A stretch of 53,940 nucleotides of DNA. It comes from Chalciporus piperatus (lineage: Eukaryota > Basidiomycota > Agaricomycetes > Boletales > Boletaceae). The stretch is taken from positions 1 through 53,940 of the forward strand of contig JBBPTG010000168.1 in assembly GCA_038093975.1 (NCBI GenBank). The letters run 5' to 3'. Made by a program: the position numbers and the translations under genes. Positions 29,857 to 40,710 of the stretch are shown in pieces (position 1 is the stretch's first letter; each line of letters starts with the position of its first letter). The notes under the pieces are model-generated. The model was not told where the DNA came from and searched no databases. It saw only the letters and a list, made by a program, of their open reading frames with translations.

Positions 29857-30832
29857 ATGCCTCGAGTCAGTCCTAGGCGCACTCTCTCGCCCTCGACGCC
29901 TTATTCAGTCAACATTTCTCTGCCACCAAGCCGTCCAGCGAGCGTCCCGCCCCAAGTTCCGCCCCAAGTTCCTAACGTTGACGTTGACAAATTCGCAAAG
30001 CAAACTATCGTTTATATGGATCTATTCGCAATGCATGCGGCAACCGCCCGCAGCTACCCTGGCTACAAGGAAGCATATGCTCGCGTAGTAGCCCAAGGAC
30101 GTGCCCTCCCCCATGGTACGCAATGGCCCTTGCTAAACATGGACGGACTCGAGTTGTTTCGGACTCGTATGGAAAACATTATTCAGCGCCCTGCTGGTAA
30201 TCTAGAGGAGTAAGTCTTGACTTCTTGATAGTGCATTACTGACGACGAACTAGCCATCTTGAGCATTCTTTCGCCGCTCATACTCTGCTGCTTCTACAAC
30301 GCGATGTCATTTTTCGTTTACCCGAAGCGACGTCTCGTATCCTAGACAAGAAGATAAATGAGCTCAGGTATGGTTTCCCTTCCAGCTACCCCCACAGTAA
30401 CATCAACATTGCAACAGGGCTGAACGAAGGCGAAGACTCGGATTTCCGAGTCCGAGTCAGGAGGGTGGATTAATTCACTCCCTCCGAAAGACCCTGCCAA
30501 TTTATCATAAACCAGACCAGGCGAAGGTTTCTCGATACATTCGCCTTACTAACTCCGACGCGGACTCGTTTTTAAAATCACCAGATGCCCACATCCTCGA
30601 CCTACACTTTCGCATCACCGACTTCGACATCTTCTACCGGATTTCCGGCTTCGAAGTGTTGCGGTCCGAGGAAGGAGGGTCTCGGTTCAATGTTCAGTAT
30701 GACAGTACCAGGTACATGACTATTGTTTACAATATCACTCTACTAACTTACCATATCAGCGACGCCGACTGTCTCACATTTTCTGAAATGAAAGCACTGT
30801 TGGTTGCAAGTGATGAAGTGCAACTGTTATAA
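29857..30832 (+). CDS. Unknown four-exon gene (277 aa)
   Basis: Exons 29857-30209, 30254-30367, 30418-30711 and 30760-30832. All junctions are GT-AG and keep frame. The N-terminal 45 residues are Pro/Ser-rich and basic; the rest is a mixed alpha-beta sequence with no motif I know (for example ADSFLKSPDAHILDLHFRI). The last exon has an alternative: a GTGCAACTG...CTCTAG intron (about 30818-30865) would extend the protein through further plausible coding segments to about 31085. A near-identical PQVPPQVP duplication occurs at residues 32-39. Function unknown. Confidence 0.6.
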
Positions 30833-33333
30833 TATGTACTTTACCCCATGCATTTGTACCTCTAGAGTATGGCTCACAACTCGGACCCAGACACGATGTC
30901 ACAGTTACATGATGAACCTTCTGAGTCCCTTTTACATACATGTCTACAATTCAAGTGTTCGTTTCTTTGTTCAATACTGCCGTACGACGTGTGATGCACC
31001 TAGCCTTGTGGTGCCAGTAAAGCTCTACCTGCATCTCTCATGACCACAGCGATCCGGATCCGGCGATGGAAAGGCGGCAATCTATTGTATGGCGATATTC
31101 AACAGTAGTCTTCCCTCACCAATTCCTTTCCGTACAGAACCTACTAGTACTCGCATTCTCCCGACTCCCGTCAGCTACTGGAGGGGGGAATCCTCATCTG
31201 CACAGCCCGTCCTCGATTTCCATCAACGTCCGATTGGTGCTCGACGGCTCTCACACCAGTTCGTCCGCGACAATCGCTTTGCCTCCGATTGTGACCTTAT
31301 CGCCCGCACCCACAGCTTCTTCCCCCACGGATGTGACCGAATGGCAATCTATTGTCATTCCCCCGCTTTTGCTGTGCTATGTGGTAATTGGTAATGTTCT
31401 TGTGCTTCAAGGGCTCCACAATTGCGGTAAGTTCTCCGGATCTTAGACGAGTTCACACTGGCAATGAATCGGGGGCCTACTCAAGTTTAATGTCCCAACA
31501 TCGTTCGAAAACTGCTGCGGAGAGTTGCGGAGAGGGATGGACGCCAATACTTCCATGAAAGCTTACCTCAAGGTCACGGTGCTGCCCTGCGGCACACGTC
31601 GGTCGTCCAAGATAGGACTCACCTGAAACACATCAGGATTCGAAGCCATTGCTCTCCGACACAAGGTTTCAGCATGGGTAGAACGAGGCCGTCAGGTGGG
31701 TTGGTCATACGTCATCATACCGACTTGTGGTGCCAGATCTGGATGAGCAGATCAACGCGATTTCAGTCGTGTTTCGAATTTACCTCCGTTGGCGACATCA
31801 AAGGACTGCGGAGGAGCGCCAGACGACTCACAGACAGGGTCACATCATAGATCTGTGGTGCAATAATGCACAGCGAAAGTTTGGTCCAAATTGGTCAACG
31901 GTGGGTTACCTGAGACTGCGCCCAGGCGGAGAATCGCGAGCTGGAACGGAGATATCTTGTTCATGAAAGTACTAGAGCGTGCAAGGACTTAATCCCGCTC
32001 ACTGCCAGTGAGCGTTTCACAGGAACCAGCTCATTCACTTGGTGCCAACAAGAATGGCGTGCGCCGCACACTGCAATCGACTTGTGCAATTCTCACTAGT
32101 ACGTTCTTGCTCGTCCATCGGGCAACTGGATCAAAGAGTCCCAAGCTCGTACGCAACAGTGGCACGCGAGGCAATCCAACGCGCAAGTTCCCTGCCAGGA
32201 TCTGGAACGAGGGAAAGTCTATTTCCCGCGATGGGCCATCCAAGGTGGAGAACTGAGGACGGAAAGAGCCTTTACTCATCTGCCGTGCTTACCACGAGGT
32301 CAGTCGTTGTCCCATCATACATTTCATTGGCTGACACGCAGAGTTGACCGCGATCTGCAGTATGTTATCTGCAGTATGTTAGTTGGATGGGATGGGGCTT
32401 GTACCTTGCGTTCGATAGGGACATGGGACTCAGTTTGTGGGACATCAGGTTCCAGAATGAGCGAATTGTTTACGAAGTAAGATCTCCATCCCTCAGTTCC
32501 CGTCGGAATTACTAACGTTTCTCCAAGCTCATGCACTGGCATAATGCGGTAAGTGGCTTGGCATTCAGATTAACAGCGCACTCAACATGGCGAACGTACA
32601 CAGCCGGCAACGATCCGAGTCCATTCCAGTCATCGACTGCTTGGCTCTGAGACCGTTACTTTGGAATGGGCCCGGCCGCTTCAGTTCGAGGCATGCTTCC
32701 TAAATACGATTTCCCTCATGAAGCCGTTTATCTACCACCTTCGGACTGACTGGTAGTATGCCAAGAGATCGTGCCATTTGTATATTTGAGCACGACGCTT
32801 ACTAGACATTTGGGATACGACAAGGACGAATTTGGTGCAGTCAAGGGCTACCAGCTTGTAATTAGAAGCATCGCAGCCCTCGGAAATTCACCTAGACTCG
32901 TCTACAACCCCCCTTGTAATAATGATCCCCTTGATCCCCTTTGTGTATTTTATAAATGGCTTCTAAGATCTTATCGTAGATATTTCATCAGGAAAATACC
33001 CCTATACCATAGTGAGCCCTTTGTTGAAATTTTATGCCTTATGTATCTTTTTTATGGTTTTTGACCCTTTTCTGCACAAATGTCCCAAATGGCCAAAAGC
33101 AACAAGTCCCCTTATAAAGGGCGTCATTATTGAACCAATTTTCATCAAAAGGACGATATAAAGCTAGGCTGGCAGTTCATATAGGTCCTTTGTGTTACTA
33201 TTGCAAAGCCCTTAGACCCTCACTGGCTTTTCCATTTTATGCCATTGTTCACTCTTTAGTCAGATTTGTTCACAAAGTGATAGACATTAAAATGTCAATT
33301 TATTTCAATGGCGGCCTCAACAATGTATGTACG
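30833..33333. other. Decayed DNA without an intact gene
   Basis: About 2.5 kb. Fragments with coding-like composition appear in several frames (for example a plus-strand stretch at 31089-31394 with FHQRPIGARRLSHQFVRDN; others around 31727-31966 and 32008-32256), but stops and frame changes break them and I cannot assign a family. From about 32900 to 33300 the sequence is AT-rich and non-coding. No inverted terminal repeat was found that would bound a transposon here. Confidence 0.5.
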
Positions 33334-35151
33334 CTACTCTACTTGGCCTTGTGGATTGGCCTTGTCCTCCAGTGCCTGGAAATCAAATGTGAATGTAGCA
33401 GCTTTCGCCTCTTGGAAACTAATCATGATGGACGTCGTCAGTTTGACAATTTTGACAAAGAATATCACTTACCCGGTATGTTCCTGGATTTTCTTTTGAA
33501 CCACGTTGGCCAGATAGTTGGGACATTTTGCATTAAACTGTTTCAGCATCTCAAGGTAATACTCGAATCTAATGAAACCATTCAGTCAAGCCTGAGAGTG
33601 TGTACGTTTATATACCTTGGGCGGAACACAGAATCGTTGAAGTCCATCACAGTGCCATTGCTCAAGCCAGAAAGAACACATTCGATCTGATAAACAATGT
33701 ATTACATCAGTTGTGTGAATGGTAGGATGAGCAACACATACGGCAGTGGCGACCAAGGCCAGTTGAGGGATGGGAGCATTGAGGTAAGGATTGGTGGACC
33801 CGGTGCCTAAAAGCGTACCCTGGCCTCGTTGTCCCCACCACTGAGCCTTGATGAGTTGGGGGAAAATCGGATGGCTCCATGGGTCACCTTCACAGGTGCG
33901 TTCCTTCACACTTTTTCAGAATGACCAGGTATTGCCGGTAAATGTCACTTACCTTGATATTCAACCCGCCGTGCAACATTTTCCCTTGGTCGACCAACCA
34001 TCTGACCGCCAACAACAACTCTTTCCCCTTCAAATCCCCGGGGAGACCATATGCATGAGGAACGGCGAGTCGTGCTTTGGCAACGAGCTCACCACGGAGC
34101 TGGGTAGCTCCTCCCCAAACCTATTTATATGGCGCCATGTAGTTTGTTAGTACAGAATAGACGGTCATATTGATGCTTACATAGTCTATGAGTTGCATCT
34201 TCAGTTGTGTGTTGGTCTCCATACCCTTGAAAAAGGTGGAGAGCGTCGAGTCTTTTTTGCTCCCCAGGACCAATGCCTTCCAACAGATCTCCTCCTTCTG
34301 AACGCCCATAGGAAATCCGTGAGTGAGTGAGATATACTGGCGAACTAGGCCGTGACCTAGCTTGGCAAGTTTGTTGGTGCTTGGGCATTCGAACGTCCCA
34401 AGTTTGACCTTCTGTCCCTTGGATACTGGGGCGCCTTTTGATGTGGTATCATTTTTCTTTTCATCGTCTTCTTGCGGCCCTCGAATAATCTGAGTGAGGT
34501 TCAAGTCAGTATGTTTGTGGAGCTAAGAAAAAACAAATACCTCGTCATTCGCCTTCACCGTCGCCTGGGCTGGAGATGGTGCTTTTGCACCTTCATTGGC
34601 ATCCCCAGCGTTGACTTGGGCATTGTCCTGTGTATCATGCCCATGTCCATGCTCTCCGGCGTCAGCGTCTTCATCAACTTCGCCTTCCTCCGTATCTTTC
34701 TCGCCCACCTCCAAATCATCGCCATCACCAAGTAGCGCATCAAGAAGAGAGAGAGAAACCTCTCCCCGGGCCTTTCTGCGCTGTTTGACACGGGGGGATG
34801 ATTGTGTGTCCTCACCGTCAGCGTCCTCTTGGCTGGTCTCAGCTTCCTCTTGAGCGAGAAGCCGTGCCACCCTCTTGCGAGTAGCTGGCCGGCATGGTGA
34901 GCATGTATTTGTATCGTACATGGATACTTACCTCGTTTTTCCTCCTCTAGTAATGCAGCTGCTGCTGCCGCTTTCTCTTTCTGCTCCAGTTTTTTCACAG
35001 CCTTGGCCTCTGCGGGACTCAGTGGGCTCGGTGAGTCGCGTCGTTTACCTCTCTGACGTTTAGAAGGCTGCGCAGGAGGGGGAGGGGAAAGTGAAGGGCT
35101 AGCGGGGCGTTTCTTGCCACGGGTCTCTTTTCTAGTCTGAGGGCCTGCCAT
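33334..35151 (-). CDS. DUF6532-type protein (484 aa)
   Basis: Eight exons: 34932-35151, 34541-34884, 34181-34489, 33953-34120, 33742-33903, 33616-33686, 33473-33568 and 33334-33418. The introns are 47-60 nt and every junction keeps frame. Residues 1-190 are disordered, with basic clusters (KKRPASPS, KRQRGKRRD, VKQRRKAR), a helical Lys/Ala/Glu segment and an acidic stretch. The C-terminal half is globular: KLGHGLVRQYISLTHGFP, WWGQRGQGTLLG, IPQLALVATAIECVLSGLSNG, FRPRFEYYLEML. This resembles DUF6532, an Agaricomycete domain of unknown role often near transposons. Basic N-termini suggest a nuclear protein. It lies 284 bp downstream of the TET/JBP gene, same strand. Confidence 0.75.
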
Positions 35152-35435
35152 GTTGTTGGTAAGTGTATGTTGTAGAGGGGGTTGAAGTGGATTGAAGAGA
35201 AAAGAATGAAGGGAACTCTCGCCGTAGTGTTATATTATACATGCAGGGAGGCCTGGACCCAACGGCGATCAGAAGACCAGTGTAGATCTGGAACCTAAGG
35301 GGTATTGAATGGAAAACTATTTCCGGCGTCATCGGAGGTACGCGCGCCTAGCTCACTGAGACAGAAACAAAAAATGACACCAAGTCAACGATTAATCATC
35401 AAAGATACAATGGACTAGACTTAAGTACTCTGAGT

Positions 35436-38028
35436 CTAGTGGAAAAAGTCGCTGAAGGACCAACCGTTCTTGTTCTCCTTCCACCGATCAAACGCCCGAT
35501 CGCTTTGAAACACGAATGATGCCCTAGTGCCCTCGTAGTAGAGATTCAAGTGGGTTGTGCTGTCAGACCGGAAGGCCGCGAAATCCCCATTTCCCATCTC
35601 TACCACCAAACCCGGCTCTTTGAGGGCAAGCCCACCGCCAATGAAATTGCCAATGGCAAGTACCAGGCAAAGGCTCTTGTCGCCGACGTCGCGGTGGCCT
35701 TGCGTGCACACGTTGATATTGAGCACGAATGAAATGAACGGCGAGACCAGACTTCCTGGCTGTCCCGGAAGGGACTCCACGATCTCTATCATCGCCTTGT
35801 ACTCTGCAGGCAGGTTCAAGCGTAACTGTTGGTTTCAGAGTTTTAGTTTATCCTTATCGACGAATGTGACTTACCACGTCTTCAATCCACACAAATACAT
35901 CTTTGAAAGCCATGGAGAGATCGTCATAAAGCTGTTTGTTCTGGTCGAAATCCCGGGACATGTAGGGCAGAAACTGCCATGTGTTCGTACGCGAGACGTC
36001 CGTTCGCTCAAGCTCATGAGGGTGGACAGCACTCGGTGTTCCTTCTCCCTAAGCAGCCAAAATCCGTCGTCAAGATCAATACTAGTGTCTAGTCACTCAC
36101 ATTGGTCGTGTATCGATTATACCAGGAGAAGTGCAGGCAGCGGAAGGGTGCGCCATCTCTGCTGTTGCGGTGTTGCCAAAGATTGTCATCGTCCAGACAG
36201 GCGGAGAGTTTGGCCGCAAGATTTTCTTTTAGCCGCATGGGCATGGCGTTACAAATGAAAACCATCAGGCTTCCATCACCGTTGCGTATGTCAAGTGCTC
36301 TGATGTTCAGCGTTAGAGAGTACAGGTGAGTCATATAATTCACTTACCCTTCGAAAGAGGTCGTTGGAATGCAGATGTATTCATTGGGCTGCTTCTTATA
36401 GCCCTTGGGGTAGAAGTCCTCCAGCTTGGAACGAAGGGGGTTTAACACCTAGCAATTGACTCCCAACTGAGCCTACTTACTAGGGTCGCGAGGTGCAGCG
36501 GATCCCGGACTGCTGTTCCCTTAGCTGCCGCCTCTCTTTGCATATCTGTCCAGATCGCGTTTCGGGCTCGATGCTTGGCACTGCATGGATTGAGTCGATT
36601 GACGGAGGACTTGGGATCAAATGTAGTCGGCATCTTGATGACCGGAAACTGCAGGTCCGGGAGAGGGGAGGGGCGCATCTGAGGAGATCCTGGCGATGAA
36701 GGCGTCGGTGTTGGTTTCGGCGTTGGCAACGGATGTGTAGAGGAGGAACTGCCGGATTGTAACACTTGGACAGGTGATAGACCTTGCAGAACTTCGTGGG
36801 ATAGTACAAGAACGGCCACATCCACATTGACCTCAGCCGTGCATGCCGCCCAAGCACTCAGCTTGCTGCGCTTCGGTAATACAAAAGCTCTATTGAAGTT
36901 ACCTCGTGAGCCTGCTTCTTATCGTGGACAAATCGATCAACTTACTCCTGCCGCAGACTGTCGAACAGTCTATCTGATACATTCAAATCTCCACCGTCCA
37001 CCAGACCCAGGTTGTTTAGCTCCAGCATAAGCGGAAGTTCTTTGCGCATTTGGGCGATAGTGGGGATTATGGAAGCGATGATGAGCTGTCTTAATGCTAA
37101 AACACACCCAGAGTCAGGACATCAATGGCGTTCCACATCCAAGGAGATACTCACCGGGTTTGGCCATGCTAGGTTTTCTCAACATCTCTCCAGCGGAATA
37201 TGCAATCTGGTGGGTGGTCTTGGAGACTTCGAAGCGGAGGTTTAGGCCAGCGATGAGAACCAGAAGGTAGGTAGTACCGCCTGCAGCAAGCCGGGCGAAT
37301 CGCTTGCCGAACGCAATCCACTCCGTGAATGTTCGTGCTGCTGGAGCATATGGTAGGTGGGCAATACGTTGCTCATGCAACTGGTTGAGCGATGTAGGGC
37401 CGGCAGACTCGGAACATATTCTGAAAGGACATGAATCAGTCTGTTGAAAAAAGACTAGAATAGAATAGAATACTTACCTTTCACAATTAAATGCCAGCTG
37501 GATGAGGGACAACATGGCGATGAAAGCAGTCCCAACGTCCTTGCTTCTGAGGGACACACAACGCCAGACTATCATTGCCAGTGGGTCCGACTCGGAGTCA
37601 TGATCGGGAGCTTTGCGGATGGCGTGTGTAGCGGCATCACGAATGGACTGGAGCCACGGGCGGGGATTGTAGGTCGCCGAAGAGAAATGGGATGCAGCGA
37701 GCGCAGACAGCAATGAGTTAGCACCAATACAGGATGACTGGCCTACATAGCTCCTGGCCTGCCACTGCGGCTGAACCGCTATCACCAAACCATTCCGATG
37801 GCAAGGAGAACCCCTCTCGCATTCAGCCTGAGCGTGCTCCGGCTCCGAGTCCCCGTCCGGTTCGCTGTGCTGTGCATTTTGATCGGGCGTTGTGTCGAAT
37901 TGGGTGCTGATTTCATTACTGAGCCGCTCCTGAAGCTCAGCCGAAAGTGGAGAGGGAGATAAAGAGCTGAGACCTTTCAAAAGTACTCTGACCTCGGCAG
38001 GATTAAAGTAAAATGCCTGCATGCTCAT
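35436..38028 (-). CDS. TET/JBP-family 2-oxoglutarate/Fe(II) dioxygenase (746 aa)
   Basis: Eight exons: 37478-38028, 37155-37420, 36946-37096, 36481-36889, 36348-36448, 36101-36299, 35875-36048 and 35436-35825. The introns are 48-58 nt except one of 32 nt (36449-36480). All junctions keep frame. The last exon carries the double-stranded beta-helix core: iron ligands H661 and D663 (TQGHRDVGD), the GNFIGGGLAL turn, GDFAAFRSDSTTH with H709 as distal ligand, and R718 (YEGTRASFVF) for 2-oxoglutarate. This is the TET/JBP signature; such enzymes oxidise 5-methylcytosine or thymine in DNA. The N-terminal 550 residues hold an alpha-helical region and a Pro/Ser linker of unknown role. No damage is visible. 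Confidence 0.85.
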
Positions 38029-38705
38029 GCTGTGGAAGTGGAAGAGTTAGCCGAGCTCTAAGCGTGTGCGACCAACTCGCACGGCTGAACTCACCTGGGT
38101 CACCAACTTTTCTCTGGAAGAGCTGGTTAGCCGAGCACACACACGCACACAACTGCAGTGGATGGGGTTGCTGGGCCGTGCGCTTCTATCGCACACGCTT
38201 ACCCTACCCGCCCAACCCAAACATCCTCAATGCACATTAGCAAGTCAGTAAGTAATTTGCTGCACTATCATAGGTGGACGACGAACCATTTCACAGCTTC
38301 ATCTCCGCCCAATACCTTTCGGTAACAAGTGAGCTGTCAAGCCGTCAACCGTATGACGTGTCCACATGGGGCTTGTAGGGTGCTGGTGCCACGTTAAGCC
38401 CCGTGAGTATCACCTTTGCTGTTGACTCTTGCCCTTGCGCCCACACCGTCATATCGCCTAGCCCACATTCCAACCTTTTTTTATCATTGCTGTTTGAAAG
38501 TAAGCAATTGTGTTCTAGTTGTTGTAGCACTGAACTGATATTTTACCTGTAAGGCACCGATCCCACAGAGATCGTCTACGGAAAACCGTCCTGTAGCGTC
38601 GCTCCCTATCAGGTTCGCTGAGCTCGCTTGTTGGTGCAGCAGTCAGGCAACTCCAATAGACTAGAATTGTGTTCGGATACGGTGGTGGGGCTGTCAACAA
38701 CCAGG
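38029..38705. promoter_or_regulatory. Divergent intergenic region between the TET/JBP and FunK1-like genes
   Basis: 677 bp between opposite start codons; it must hold both promoters. CAGCTTGGC-type or CACACACACGCACAC runs (about 38134-38148) are visible, but no defined site can be assigned. Confidence 0.4.
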
Positions 38706-40290
38706 ATGGAAAATGCCGAAGAGGTGCATCCCTTCAGCAAGATAGAGGCGGATACGCCTACCACTCGCCACACAGTAAGTTTTTCTTCTCCATTCTGCAC
38801 CTTGAATTTTCATTGTCCTCCAAGATCCGTTCAATGCAACGCCCTTCAAACATGCCCATCAAACCATTCAAGCACGACGAGATTGATCCCATCACCAATG
38901 CAGAAGTGAGGGGCCCAGTGGCCAACCTCAACGTACAACCCCTCAGTGTCTTCCCTTACGTCGCTCTCCCTGAGCCATATCAGCGCCAGGGTGAGGTACC
39001 ATCCTTGGCCCTTCAGCGCGTCCTCGCTGCCTGCCAAAAGAAATCCCTATATACGACACGTTGGACAAAGTTGGACTCAGGGACTCCGGGTAGTGAAACA
39101 GTGGACGCGGAGGCCTTTAATAATGTGAGACTGCCAGATACCAGGAAATCACTGAAAGCTGATAGTCCTGTCAGATCATTGCTGCTGCACTCCGGGCAAA
39201 CAATGAAGTCCGCGAGAGTGATTTCCAATGGCGAAGTCATTCTCAAGCTGTAAACAGCGAGAACAGAAAACCCGATGTTGTGCTTGTGCACCGATTCTTT
39301 GGGAACACCACCTACGCTCCTGCTGCCTGCATTTTGTCGTACTGCGAGGTCAAATACGCCTCCAGCACTACTCTTCAACAGTCCGCGCTCTCGCAGCTGA
39401 TGGAAATCGCCGGCCTGGCAACACCAGGCCAATTTGGCCGTCGCTTCTACGTCGGCATGTCGCTTTGTGGAAGCGACTTAACAGTTGCTTGCTTCATTCG
39501 CGGATGCACCATATTCACCAAACCTTTCAATATCCACGAGGAGCCTCTCCTTTTCATCCACATCTTGCTTACCATTAGTGCTGCCGACTCACACGGAACA
39601 GACATATGGACGGGGTTCAATCGTCGATACAACGTAGCATCCCCCGCACCACGGCATACCGTGACCATACCTCTACCCTGCGTTGCCGAGCGGGATGCCC
39701 CACTCCCAAATCCTTCTGATACAGACGTTGATGCTGAGGTCCTAGACGGGCTTGAGGAGCTCACATTGGCCACTATTCGCCCGATCTTCCAAGCCCAAGG
39801 CATGGAAGGCAAGGGCACAGTTGTGACCCTTTGCGAGGGCAAATTTGACATTGGCCAGCAAATTACGCAACAACAAGCCATGTTGAAGGAGTGTTGGCCT
39901 GCCGCTGACTGGCTAGACGACATTGACATTAATCACCTGCTCAACACTCGCATTCCTGTGGACATTCCTGAGGACGAGAAAGCGATTTTTGGTCCTGAGG
40001 ATAAATACGGGATTTTCCGGGACTGTCTGCCAGTAGCTCACGAATGGGACGACCAAATTCATCTTCCCGGCATTCCTATCACATGTGAATGGCAGCGAAT
40101 TCAATATCCAAACCCCCAGCCTCCCTATCCCGACGGTGACCGGACATACGAGAGGCCGCCTGACAAACTCGACATGACTTCCCATATTGCACAAAGATTT
40201 TGGACAGAGGACGGAAGTCCATTGCAAGTAGAACCACGCTCGCACATCCTCCTCACAGCTAACCTCGAAGACGAAGACGGGGGCACGTAG
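38706..40290 (+). CDS. FunK1-like protein, kinase core incomplete (494 aa)
   Basis: Exons 38706-38774, 38825-39124 and 39175-40290, with introns of exactly 50 nt, all in frame. Residues about 170-260 match the N-terminal part of fungal-type FunK1 kinases (GRRFYVGMSLCGSDLTVACF, FNIHEEPLLFIHILLTIS). They are followed by a glycine-rich GMEGKGTVVTLCEG and AMLKECWP, where FunK1 has its nucleotide loop and catalytic Lys. The HRD and DFG parts of a kinase are not seen, so it is probably not an active kinase. After the stop at 40290 a shifted frame runs on for 33 codons (KRTLEPPLGRGNAKRSRS, typical of FunK1 tails) to 40390. A one-base change near 40287 may therefore have shortened the protein. Confidence 0.65.
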
Positions 40291-40390
40291 TATTTTGAAG
40301 CGTACTTTGGAACCGCCATTGGGCAGAGGCAATGCGAAGCGAAGTCGTAGTGACCAGACGAAGGGAGCTGGGCCGTCGGGAGGAAAATAA

Positions 40391-40710
40391 AGAGTATTGG
40401 CTCCAGACTCCAGTTCCTTTGATGTTCATTTTCACGGTCTCTTATGCCTTCTTTATCCTTTCAGTTTATCGTTGTTCATCGGATTGACTGGGTCGTGACT
40501 CGTCGTTATATCCTCGGTAGTGTGGAACCGTGTTCGCTACAGACATCGCTATGGAATCAAGGACTCATTACTTTTCTTGTCATTTGGGCTCAGCTTTGTC
40601 AGGTCCTGGCCAGCCGCAGGTGTCCTTTTTTGTCGCCGTTTTATGACTCTCACATTTCCCCAGGTGGGCGCGCATCACTGATCTTACATCTTCCTTTACC
40701 AGAGACCACG
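40391..40710. other. Spacer upstream of the Plavaka transposase
   Basis: 320 bp between the FunK1-like tail and the transposase start; the frame is open from 40444 but the composition is unlike coding. Presumed promoter and 5' UTR. Confidence 0.4.

Noticed and set aside
31066..32760. A hypothetical gene assembled from several plus-strand fragments
   Set aside because: Stops and frame changes are too many, no junction set kept a frame, and no family could be named.
34472..35063. Plus-strand frames rich in Ser and Pro
   Set aside because: They are antisense to the charged, repetitive N-terminus of the DUF6532 gene, which has eight consistent exons.
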